In this document: in pieces, positions 7,450 through 15,376 of the stretch
Position numbering within the stretch: the first letter of the stretch is position 1
How the letters are laid out: every line of letters starts with the position of its first letter
DNA from: GCA-2746795 sp964643965
GTDB taxonomy: Bacteria; Chloroflexota; Anaerolineae; Promineifilales; Promineifilaceae
Direction of reading: 5' to 3'
DNA: 31,108 nucleotides
NCBI GenBank assembly: GCA_964643965.1
Contig: CAZXVH010000058.1
Span: 1-31,108, forward strand
Position numbers and translations under genes: made by a program
The notes under the pieces: generated by a model
Told to the model about the DNA's origin: nothing
Seen by the model: the letters and a program-made list of their open reading frames with translations, nothing else
The model's database searches: none

Positions 7450-8943
7450 ATGAAGTCTGGCTTTGTCGGACGCAATCGTGAATTAAGTTTATTAGACCGG
7501 GCCTGGAATACAGATCGGTCTGCACTGCTGGTTTTATACGGCCGGCGTCGGGTGGGGAAGACGCGCCTGCTCACACATTGGATTAAACGGCATCAGGCTG
7601 ACGGCTTTTATTGGATGGCTGAAGCCACCTCCGCTCTGGATCAACTGCGCTCTTTTTCTCAAGCGGTGGATAATTTTGCTGATCCGGATACCCAATCCCC
7701 CCTCGATTTTACTTACGCCAATTGGGAACAAGCCTTGCGCCAGATTGCTCTGATAAGCCGGGGACGGCGTATGGCCGTGTTTATCGACGAAGTGACGTAC
7801 CTCATGGCGGTGAACCCTAATTTTATCGCCGTTTTGCAAAAGGCTTGGGATCAATGGTTAACGGACGCCGATGTGGTGCTGGCGCTTTCAGGATCGCAGA
7901 TGAGCCTGATGCAAAAGCAGCTTCTTTCCTATCAAGCGCCGCTCTACGGCCGTTCTACCGCCCAAATCAGCCTGCCACCGTTGCCCTTTGCCGTCACACG
8001 CCAATATTTCCCCGATTACAGCGCCGCCGACCGGGTTGCTATTTATGCCATTTGGGGTGGCGTGCCCGCTTATTGGGAACGCTTGGACCCCAGCCTTTCT
8101 GTCATGGAGAATTTGCGTATTCAGTTACAGCCATCTAACACCTGGATGTTGGATGAGCCGCGTATTTTGCTGCAAGACTTCCTGACGGATCTTTACAATT
8201 ATGTAGGTATTATGCGAGCGATGGCGCAAGGGCATGAAACCCTTAGCGACATCAGCAAACGTTCCGGCCTTTCCAGCGGCCCCGCTTCTAAATATTTAAG
8301 TATTTTGCGGGAAACCGGGTTTGTGGAACGGCGGGTACCGGTGACAGAGCGCTCAACCGATTCGCGGCGTGGACGTTATTTTGTCACAGACCCCTATCTT
8401 CGTTTTTACTACCGTTTTCTGGCGGCATACCAATCAAAGTTAGCCATGGGCCAGCAGCAGCAAATGCTGGTTACGATTGACGAGCATTTACCCGAGTTTA
8501 TTCAGGCGAATACCTGGCAGGAGTTGTGTCAAGAGTGGCTGCTACTGGCCAGCGCTCAGGATGAGATTCCCGCACCTATTGAAGAAGTGGGCAGCGAGTG
8601 GAAACGCTCTTTTACCATTGATGTGGTGGGTATCAGTGAAGCGGATCGTAGCCTGGTTCTGGGCTGCTGTTTGTGGAATACAGAGCCGCTTAATTTGGAA
8701 CCAATGCACGAATTGGTAAAACGAACCTCTGCCATTATTCCCAAAGGGGAAGAGGATTGGCAGATTTATTTTGTGGGCTTTGCCGCTGGGGGTTGGACAG
8801 AAACGGCCGTGGCTGAGGCCAATGCCGTTATCGTGGATGATAAAGTAGGTCGTGCCCGACGCAAATGGCAGGCCACCGGCATTCGTTTAGTCGATTTAGA
8901 CACGATTGACGAGGATTTGGAGCGCTGGTCAGACAGCGCCTAA
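7450..8943 (+). CDS. Archaeal-type AAA ATPase, DUF234 family
   Basis: The protein has 497 residues. The P-loop is in YGRRRVGKTRL (about 30-40), Walker B in RMAVFIDEVTYL (about 107-118), and a sensor segment in VVLALSGSQMSLM. A winged helix follows (SKRSGLSSGPASKYLSILRE), and the C-terminal part begins with GRYFVTDPYLRFYYRFL, typical of the DUF234 family. That family usually ends in a PD-(D/E)xK-like nuclease fold with IDVV then ECK. Here IDVVGIS is kept but the second motif reads GCCLW, so the catalytic Glu and Lys appear lost. The cellular role of the family is not established; links to mobile or defence functions are suspected. The start has GGGAG 6 bases upstream. The elaborate promoter region suggests tight control, possibly by its own winged helix. 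Confidence 0.9.
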   Translation: MKSGFVGRNRELSLLDRAWNTDRSALLVLYGRRRVGKTRLLTHWIKRHQADGFYWMAEATSALDQLRSFSQAVDNFADPDTQSPLDFTYANWEQALRQIALISRGRRMAVFIDEVTYLMAVNPNFIAVLQKAWDQWLTDADVVLALSGSQMSLMQKQLLSYQAPLYGRSTAQISLPPLPFAVTRQYFPDYSAADRVAIYAIWGGVPAYWERLDPSLSVMENLRIQLQPSNTWMLDEPRILLQDFLTDLYNYVGIMRAMAQGHETLSDISKRSGLSSGPASKYLSILRETGFVERRVPVTERSTDSRRGRYFVTDPYLRFYYRFLAAYQSKLAMGQQQQMLVTIDEHLPEFIQANTWQELCQEWLLLASAQDEIPAPIEEVGSEWKRSFTIDVVGISEADRSLVLGCCLWNTEPLNLEPMHELVKRTSAIIPKGEEDWQIYFVGFAAGGWTETAVAEANAVIVDDKVGRARRKWQATGIRLVDLDTIDEDLERWSDSA

Positions 8944-9186
8944 CTGCATGTTTCCATAGATGGGACTGCCGCAATGATGCTGCGGTTTCATCTATATAAA
9001 GAAAAAAGGCCAGGCGATTTTAATCGCTTAGCCTTCTAACTGTTGTTGCCACTACCATATTGGGGAGATGTTTGCCCATCTTCCTCAACATGCCCCTTAA
9101 ATGGGGAGGGGGTTTCTTTGCCTCCCAGTGGCGTGCATACCTGATGATAGGAGGATAGCACAGGCCGATCCCCGTGTCAATCGATC
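8944..9186. terminator. Hairpins following the ATPase gene
   Basis: Two stem-loops lie in this gap. One pairs 8956-8962 with 8989-8995 (ATAGATG/CATCTAT) and, inside, 8969-8973 with 8981-8985 (CCGCA/TGCGG). The other pairs 9006-9019 with 9022-9035 (AAGGC outer arms, CGATT inner arms, 12 of 14 bases). The second has an A-run on its left side, so it would terminate best on the minus strand. The rest of the gap shows nothing recognisable. Confidence 0.4.
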
Positions 9187-10503
9187 ATGCGTTTGGCGCA
9201 TGGTTGCTTCACGCTGTCTGTGCTCGAGATGTCTTCTCGTTCTGTGCCTTCCGCTGCTTTATTGGCTGCCAATGAACAGCTCCTCAACTTACGTGCGCAG
9301 TATGGCGACTACTCTCCCGGCGAGGAGAAGGATGGTCATCATTCCCAGATTGTGGCGCAGGAAGTTTTGCTCCATGCCCTGCCAGATCATCTCGGATGGG
9401 ACAGCGGCCGGTTGACATCGGTTTTACGCGCCTCTCAACCGTGCCACGAGGCTGCGCCCAAGCCAAATTCGGCGGCGGCAGGCGCTATTCCCGGGAACTT
9501 TTCGCTTAGAAAGCCTCCTACGCCCGCAAAACGGCCGTTCCCCCCCAAAAATTCCAAGTCGCCAGGCCCTGCTGCTCTAAATCCTAAAGATAGCATCAAG
9601 ATCTACCCGGACATTGCTTTGGGGATGCTGCGCCAGGAGCAGGCAGCGGCCGGTCGCTTGTGGTTACTGCTGCGGTATTTCGATCAATCAGGCAGCGGTG
9701 TGATTCGCATAGTCAATATAAGAGAAACATTCACAACAGCCAAAGCGCCATTGCGATTTTGTGGCTGGCGGCAGCTGCGTAATTTATTGCATCAGGGCGA
9801 GGGGCTGTTTTGGCAGCGTGATAAAGAGCGAATCTGGCTGCGCTCGGCGGGTAAGGTGGCCGCTAACCTGGACGTCAGGCAGTTAAACGGCCGTCCGGTG
9901 GCCGTGCCGGTGAAGCATTTGTTGGGCAGTATTGGCGAAGCGCGAGCCTATCTGTATGCTACATTTCATGCCGGGCGGCAGCTGTGCCGTAACGATCAGG
10001 CCGGAGACAAGCCGATTGCCCGGGATACATTGACGGCGCTTACCGGTTTAACGGCCGAGAGCCAGCGAGGTTATGAGCGGCGTGTTGGTATGCAGGTGAA
10101 TCGAAATTATGCTGTGGGTGAACGAATCGATGCTTCAAACAAGGAGGAACGAGTTTGGCGGCAGGGAAAGGCTGCGTTTGAGTTTGTTGATTATGAAGGT
10201 GGGCAGGGGAAACCGGGCAGGGGGTATTTGGCCTGGCAACTGCCCAACAGTTACAGAGTAGCGTTGGCACACCGGCCTAAAGGTCGCCAGAAGCGTATCA
10301 ATCAGATGTTGTCTGACCTGTTTATGAAAGGGATGACGGGGAACGCGCAGCAAGTGATTGAGAAGCGATATTTTGGTGATGCGGCTAGAGCAGTGCGGGC
10401 CAGGAAGCGCCGCCAGACTGGACAGGTTGAAGATGATCTATATTGGCAGCAAAAGGGGAACGGCCGTTTCTGTTTGTGGCATAAGCTCCCCATTAAAAAT
10501 TGA
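9187..10503 (+). CDS. Unrecognised protein, possible winged-helix DNA-binding domain
   Basis: The protein has up to 438 residues. I do not recognise the family. A Pro/Ala/Lys-rich low-complexity linker lies at about residues 95-130. The central part contains LGMLRQEQAAAGRLWLLLRY and GWRQLRNLLHQGEGLFWQRD, which read like compact helical DNA-binding or replication-relaxation segments. The segment IARDTLTALTGLTAESQRGYE resembles a helix-turn-helix. The C-terminal third is strongly basic (RPKGRQKRINQ, RAVRARKRRQTG). These features fit a nucleic-acid-binding protein, perhaps from a plasmid or integrated element. The start is uncertain: 9187 has no ribosome site, and an in-frame ATG at 9229 is an alternative. 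It is convergent with the PP2C gene. Confidence 0.65.
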   Translation: MRLAHGCFTLSVLEMSSRSVPSAALLAANEQLLNLRAQYGDYSPGEEKDGHHSQIVAQEVLLHALPDHLGWDSGRLTSVLRASQPCHEAAPKPNSAAAGAIPGNFSLRKPPTPAKRPFPPKNSKSPGPAALNPKDSIKIYPDIALGMLRQEQAAAGRLWLLLRYFDQSGSGVIRIVNIRETFTTAKAPLRFCGWRQLRNLLHQGEGLFWQRDKERIWLRSAGKVAANLDVRQLNGRPVAVPVKHLLGSIGEARAYLYATFHAGRQLCRNDQAGDKPIARDTLTALTGLTAESQRGYERRVGMQVNRNYAVGERIDASNKEERVWRQGKAAFEFVDYEGGQGKPGRGYLAWQLPNSYRVALAHRPKGRQKRINQMLSDLFMKGMTGNAQQVIEKRYFGDAARAVRARKRRQTGQVEDDLYWQQKGNGRFCLWHKLPIKN

Positions 10504-10660
10504 TTTTTTTGTGTTCCTGGCCGGAAATTTCTTTGGTTCCTTTTAGGGATTATTTTAGGCGGCGCTTGGATTTCTGGTTTGTTGGGGTTTATTGTCTTTG
10601 GTGGTTATGCGAAATCTTCGGGTTCGTTTTTCTCGTTTGTTGCGCCACTAATTTTATCCG

Positions 10661-12424
10661 TTACCCATCCGGTGGGGCAGGCGGAGTTCCCCCACCATCG
10701 TCGCCATTATCAAAAATGGGCGCGGCCGTTGCCGTGGTCGTTGGCGTCGGGGTATTAGTGGGCGTCGGGCTGGGCGTCCAGGTGGGGCTGGGCGTTAACG
10801 TGGGCGTTTGAGTAGGCGTAGGCGTCAGGGTCGGCGTAGGAACCAGCCGCGCCAGGTGCGTGTACCGCTCGTAGGCGATTGGTTCTACTGTGCCGCTGTT
10901 TTTACAGCCACCACCGACACAGATCGATTCGCCCGGCGTAAGCTGCTTTTTCACGCCGAACATATCGATCTCACATGTCCCTGCCAGACAAGCCAGACTA
11001 AAGAAAAAGGGCGTTTCACTGTAGCCCACTATTGCCAAACTACTGGCCCCGGTCTGAGCATATTCCGCCCTGCTGCCCGGCACTTGAAAACGCAGGGGCG
11101 ACGCGGCCTCCACCAGCAGCAGGCTGCCCGACTGCGGCTCGATCACCGTTGGCGCCGCCCCGTCTAAACCAGCCAGCGCCAACAGCTTAACGGCCGTTCC
11201 TTCATCCAGAAAAATCGCGGCGCCATCCGCCAGCCCAAGTTCGCTGACCCCATTCTTGTTTTCAATGACCTGGCCCACAGCCAGAGGCACGGAACCGGTG
11301 GTGATTTTGGAACCATCTCCGAGATAGAGATTCCCTTTATTTTGGCGAATGGTAACGGTGGTCGTTTCCTGGTTGGCAGGGGGATTGGTGGGGACGGGCG
11401 TGGGCGGAACGGCCGTTTCCAGTTCCACCACCACCGCCGCTGCTGTAGGCGCAGGCGCGGTCGAGACCGCCGCCGTACGGCCGCCGGCCAGGGTCGCATA
11501 CGTAAAATAAGCAACGACCAGCAGCAGCAAGAGAGCCGCCACCCCACCGAAGAGCTTCCAGGGAACGGCCGTTTTCTGTTTACCGGGCGCGATTGCCACC
11601 ACAATTGCACTCACATTGTCATCCGCCTGGCGGGAAACAGCTTTCTTCACCAGCGCCGCCGCCGCTTTATCGGGCGAATGCTTCGTTGCCAGGCGCAATA
11701 GCTCCTCATCCTCCACAAAGTTGCCGGGCTGATTGCGCCGCTCCTTTATCAGGCCATCCGAACAGAGCAAAATAATGTCACCGGCCGCCAACGGCAGCCC
11801 TTGATGCTGCTGCGCCTGCTGTTCCGGCTCATCCCCGTTGATATAAAGGCCCACATCCACCGCCACCTGTTGCTCATAACCAATGGAGCGCACCAACGCC
11901 CCGCCTTTGGGATGCGCCGCCGCTTCCGCCACCGACAAATGTCCCTGATGCACCATCTCTCGCGCCCAGGTGTGATCGGAAGAAAGCTGCGTCAATTTTT
12001 GATCTCGCATAAGGTAAGCGCGGCTGTCGCCCACATTGGCCAGATACAGATTATTTTCATGGATCGCGGCAATAGTGGCTGTGGTACCCATGCCCGACTT
12101 TTTCAGGTCGCGGCGGGATTCCTGGTAAACGACGTCATTGGCCGCCATCAGCGCTTCCGCCAGCATTTGTGGAATTTGAGACGGCGACCGGGCCGGCGAG
12201 GCCGCGATCTGCGCAAAAGTCGTTTGCACCGTTAACTCAGAAGCGACCTCGCCGCAGTTGTGGCCGCCGATGCCATCCGCTACCAGCGCCACAAATAAAT
12301 CCAGGCCGCCGCCGGTCTGCACAAACCGGACCTCAATGTGGTCTTCCATGTTGGCGCGGCTGCCCATATTCTGATTCAGGCCAAAGACAATCTGGCTGTT
12401 TTGAGAGGCGGTTTGAGGTTCCAT
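10661..12424 (-). CDS. PP2C Ser/Thr phosphatase with TM and extracellular FecR-like sensor
   Basis: The protein has 587 residues. Residues 1-275 are a PP2C/PPM phosphatase with the metal-binding motifs NMEDH, VADGIGGH (near 50), GMGTTATI, NVGDSRAYL, LCSDGL and ADDNVSAIVV all present, so it should be active. A single membrane helix (FGGVAALLLLLVVAYFTYA) lies near 290-312. Outside the membrane a FecR-like beta domain (ITTGSVPLAVGQVI, GVSELGLADGAAIFLDEGT) includes GYSETPFFF followed by CLAGTC near 475. The tail is a Thr/Pro repeat ending in a Gly/Asp-rich segment. It is the last gene of the type VII operon, 15 bases after the pseudokinase gene, with GAAGGG before its ATG. It probably reverses the phosphorylation made by the kinases at 24-27 kb. 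Confidence 0.93.
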   Translation of the reverse strand: MEPQTASQNSQIVFGLNQNMGSRANMEDHIEVRFVQTGGGLDLFVALVADGIGGHNCGEVASELTVQTTFAQIAASPARSPSQIPQMLAEALMAANDVVYQESRRDLKKSGMGTTATIAAIHENNLYLANVGDSRAYLMRDQKLTQLSSDHTWAREMVHQGHLSVAEAAAHPKGGALVRSIGYEQQVAVDVGLYINGDEPEQQAQQHQGLPLAAGDIILLCSDGLIKERRNQPGNFVEDEELLRLATKHSPDKAAAALVKKAVSRQADDNVSAIVVAIAPGKQKTAVPWKLFGGVAALLLLLVVAYFTYATLAGGRTAAVSTAPAPTAAAVVVELETAVPPTPVPTNPPANQETTTVTIRQNKGNLYLGDGSKITTGSVPLAVGQVIENKNGVSELGLADGAAIFLDEGTAVKLLALAGLDGAAPTVIEPQSGSLLLVEAASPLRFQVPGSRAEYAQTGASSLAIVGYSETPFFFSLACLAGTCEIDMFGVKKQLTPGESICVGGGCKNSGTVEPIAYERYTHLARLVPTPTLTPTPTQTPTLTPSPTWTPSPTPTNTPTPTTTATAAPIFDNGDDGGGTPPAPPDG

Positions 12425-12439
12425 TACTTTCCCTTCAAT

Positions 12440-15289
12440 TTATGGCGCAAATGTGCCTAAAACGCGCACGATGGCCGGCAGATGCTCGTTGATGTTGGCC
12501 TCAGTTTGGCTGTGCAGCAGGACAAAGATGGCGGCGATGCCCTGATCGGCCAGGGAGTCGGTGATGTCGCCGGTGACGGAGCCGCCCAGGTTGGCTTGTT
12601 TGGCGTCATAGCTCACTTCGCTGGCGTAGAGCTTTGCCAGCTTTTCTGAGGCGTCTTGTTCCACCTGGCATTTGCCGGGGGAGACGGTGCGCTGGTTGCC
12701 GGCCTGGAGCGGCGCATTCCAAAACACCACCGCTTCCGGGTTAATCTGGTCGATGAACCCTGAAAGCGCTTGAGACTCTGCTTCAGACAGCGGCCCGGAG
12801 CCACCCCGTCCATCCATCGCCGCCCAGTTGCACTGCCAGTTGCGGTTCAAGTCTACGCCGTTGGCATTATAACGGCCGTCTCCCGGCACATTTTCGCTGT
12901 CTGGATTGAGTTTGGGCACGACATAGATGGTGACGCCTGCCGGGATGGTCTGCGGATTGGCTTCCAGGTGGGTGATGAGGTCTTCGGCCAGCCCCACGGA
13001 AGCGGGAGCGTAACCGGCGTGGATACCACCCACGAAGAGGACGGCATGGGGGCCATCGCCCAACCGCGCCGCCATGATGGGCAAATCCTCGGTGGAGCGG
13101 CCTATCTCCAGATGCTCGGCGGTGATGGATGGAATGGTGGTGGGAGGCAGTTCGGTGGCAGTTTCCTCGACTGCTTCGGGCGTTTCAGCGACAACGGCCG
13201 TTTCTACAACCGTGGCTTCGGCGGCAGGGGTGGGCGTGGTATTGGCGGCAATAACGGCCGTTCGGGAGCCGCACACCCGGTCAAACGGCGCCTGGATAAA
13301 GTCGCCGGGCGCCTGGCACAAATACCAGCGTCCCACCAGCAAGGCCACGAGCAGCAGCGGCATAAATACCAGGGCCAGCAGCGCCAGCGAGATGCGCGGC
13401 GGGATCACTACCCGTCCTTTTTCCACCAGTTTGGCGGCGTTGGTTTGGGCATGGATTTCAATGGGCACGATGGCTTGTTTGACGAGGAACGGCCGTTTGC
13501 GCCCCGCCGCCGTGATGGGAATGGAGTCCGATTGGCCCGGCGCCAGCGCCAGACTGTTTTGCGGCAGGTTGAAGGCGATTTCCTGGTCAGCATCCAGGGC
13601 GGAAAGGGTGTACTGGTTGGGCGTATTACCTTCATTGTGCAGGGTCACCCGGCCCGGCTTTTGATGACGCAGGGGCAGCGGCTCGACCTCGGCGAAAAAT
13701 TGGGAGAAGGGGCTGATGCTCAACTGGCCCTGGGCCACGGCCGTTTCTGCTGCGCCATAAGTCGGTTCGGCAAAAATCTGGTAACGGTGGACGCCGGCCG
13801 TCGCTGAACTGTGGCGGGGCGGCTGGATCATGGCCGGTACTTTGATGCGCTGCTGCGCCACCAGGCGGATAGGCGCCGGCTCCACCGCCAGCCAGGCGGC
13901 CGGAATGCCTTCCACACGCAGGTTTAGCGTCACCAGGGAGTCGGTCTGGTTTTCCAGTTCCAACAAAATAGCGACTGGGCTGCCTGGGGCCGTGCTGACC
14001 AGGGCAGGCGACAGTTTGAGATGCAGGCCAGGGGGCGCGGGCGAGGTTTCTACAGGCGGCGGAGCGACGATAGGTTCTGGGATGGGAACGGCCGTTACCA
14101 ATTCATCGCCCCACTCCAGCGTGTAAGGGCCGATACGCAGCGTTTGCCCTTCGCGCCAGATTTCCGGCACGTCGGGCAGCAGGCGGCTGTTTTCCAGGAA
14201 TGTGCCACTCTGGCTGCCCATATCGACCACCTGCCAGCCGCCTTCCGCCCGTTCCAACCGCGCATGTTTGGCGGCCACGCCAGCGGCGGTGAGCACCAGG
14301 TCGTTGCCCGCCATCTGGCCGATGGTGATCAGCCACTTTTTGAGGCCAAAATAACGGGTGTTTTCCTGAGGATGTTGAATCACGATCACTTCATCGCCCG
14401 GGGCCACGTTGGACGGGGGTGGCGCGGCGGCGGTCGGCAGAGGCAGCGGAACCATTGGCGGCGGGGCGGCGGCTTCGGCGGCGTGATGGGGCAGGTCGGC
14501 CGCTTCCTGGCGTATGACGTGCAGGAACTCTTCCATTGAACGGTAGCGCTCAGTGACGCCTGGCGCGATGGCTTTGAGGATGATGGTTTCCAGCGAGGGC
14601 GGCATGTCGCTGCGCAACAAACGGGGCGAGGGGGGCTGTCCGGCGACGGGGCCAGCCGGGTAGGGCAGGCGGCCGGTGAGGGCTTCATACAAAATCACAC
14701 CGAGGGCATAGATGTCAGAACGGCCGTCGTCCCGGCGTCCTTTTATCTGTTCCGGGGCCATGTAGGGCAGCAGACGGCGAGGCGGTTCCCCGTTTAGCAG
14801 CGCCGCCAGCCGAAAATTGGTGAGATAAACTTGCCAGGGATACGCGCCGCCTGTTTTCTTGAGCAGCATCGTGTCAGGATGTAAACCGCCATGTACCACC
14901 CCCTGCCGGTGGGCGTAAGCCAGGCCATCGGCCGCTTGCTCAATGAGGTTGGCGGCCAGGGCCAGGCTCATGGCCGCTTGATGAGCCAGCAGTTCAGCCA
15001 ACGACTCCCCCGACACCCATTCTGCCGCCTGGTACAGCACCCCGCCTTCTTCCCGAATACCGTAGACGCGGGCGATGTGGGCATGTTTTAGCCGCTCCAA
15101 CCCCGGCGATTCTGCCAGCGCTTTCTGCCGGTAGTCGGCGTTTTCAATGAGATGGGGATAGAAAATTTGAACGGCCGTTGCCCGCCCCGTCTGCGTATTC
15201 TGCGCCCGGTATACATCGCCAATGCTGCTGCTGCCGCTGGCAGATTCTATTTCGTAGGGACCAATTTTTTTACCAATGAAGTTGTTCAT
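12440..15289 (-). CDS. Pseudokinase-FHA-Ig-TM-degenerate M14 carboxypeptidase fusion
   Basis: The protein has 949 residues. Residues 1-270 have a Ser/Thr kinase fold but lack catalysis: the ATP-binding Lys is Gln41 (ATAVQI), HRD is His-Gly-Gly (133-135), and DFG is Asn-Phe-Arg (158-160); YMAPEQ and SDIYALGVILYEALTG are kept. Residues 310-390 are an FHA domain whose phosphothreonine contacts are changed (GR to GQ, SxxH to AAKH, NGT to SGT). Two Ig/NEW3-like domains follow, then a membrane helix near 635-660. The extracellular end (730-949) is an M14 carboxypeptidase-like domain with GGIHAGYA and NANGVDLNRNWQCNW. The metal-ligand Glu and the later His (FWNA) seem replaced. It lies in the type VII operon, and the pseudokinase-TM layout recalls EssB/YukC. 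AGGA precedes the ATG by 8 bases. Confidence 0.9.
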   Translation of the reverse strand: MNNFIGKKIGPYEIESASGSSSIGDVYRAQNTQTGRATAVQIFYPHLIENADYRQKALAESPGLERLKHAHIARVYGIREEGGVLYQAAEWVSGESLAELLAHQAAMSLALAANLIEQAADGLAYAHRQGVVHGGLHPDTMLLKKTGGAYPWQVYLTNFRLAALLNGEPPRRLLPYMAPEQIKGRRDDGRSDIYALGVILYEALTGRLPYPAGPVAGQPPSPRLLRSDMPPSLETIILKAIAPGVTERYRSMEEFLHVIRQEAADLPHHAAEAAAPPPMVPLPLPTAAAPPPSNVAPGDEVIVIQHPQENTRYFGLKKWLITIGQMAGNDLVLTAAGVAAKHARLERAEGGWQVVDMGSQSGTFLENSRLLPDVPEIWREGQTLRIGPYTLEWGDELVTAVPIPEPIVAPPPVETSPAPPGLHLKLSPALVSTAPGSPVAILLELENQTDSLVTLNLRVEGIPAAWLAVEPAPIRLVAQQRIKVPAMIQPPRHSSATAGVHRYQIFAEPTYGAAETAVAQGQLSISPFSQFFAEVEPLPLRHQKPGRVTLHNEGNTPNQYTLSALDADQEIAFNLPQNSLALAPGQSDSIPITAAGRKRPFLVKQAIVPIEIHAQTNAAKLVEKGRVVIPPRISLALLALVFMPLLLVALLVGRWYLCQAPGDFIQAPFDRVCGSRTAVIAANTTPTPAAEATVVETAVVAETPEAVEETATELPPTTIPSITAEHLEIGRSTEDLPIMAARLGDGPHAVLFVGGIHAGYAPASVGLAEDLITHLEANPQTIPAGVTIYVVPKLNPDSENVPGDGRYNANGVDLNRNWQCNWAAMDGRGGSGPLSEAESQALSGFIDQINPEAVVFWNAPLQAGNQRTVSPGKCQVEQDASEKLAKLYASEVSYDAKQANLGGSVTGDITDSLADQGIAAIFVLLHSQTEANINEHLPAIVRVLGTFAP

Positions 15290-15376
15290 TTAGGTTGTCC
15301 TGGTTAAAAGGTGGCAAGTTGCGGGTGGCGAGTGGCGAATTTCCACAACCATCCGGCCTCACTCACGCCTCACGCC

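Noticed and set aside
10504..10660. Possible membrane-protein remnant (hydrophobic plus-strand frame near 10545-10670)
   Set aside because: The T-rich strand gives hydrophobic text in several frames, and no family pattern or ribosome site is seen. The gap otherwise shows only weak hairpins.
12770..13807. 345-codon plus-strand frame opposite the pseudokinase gene
   Set aside because: The minus-strand frame has clear domains along this whole stretch; the plus frame is Gly/Arg-rich low-complexity text typical of a GC-rich shadow.
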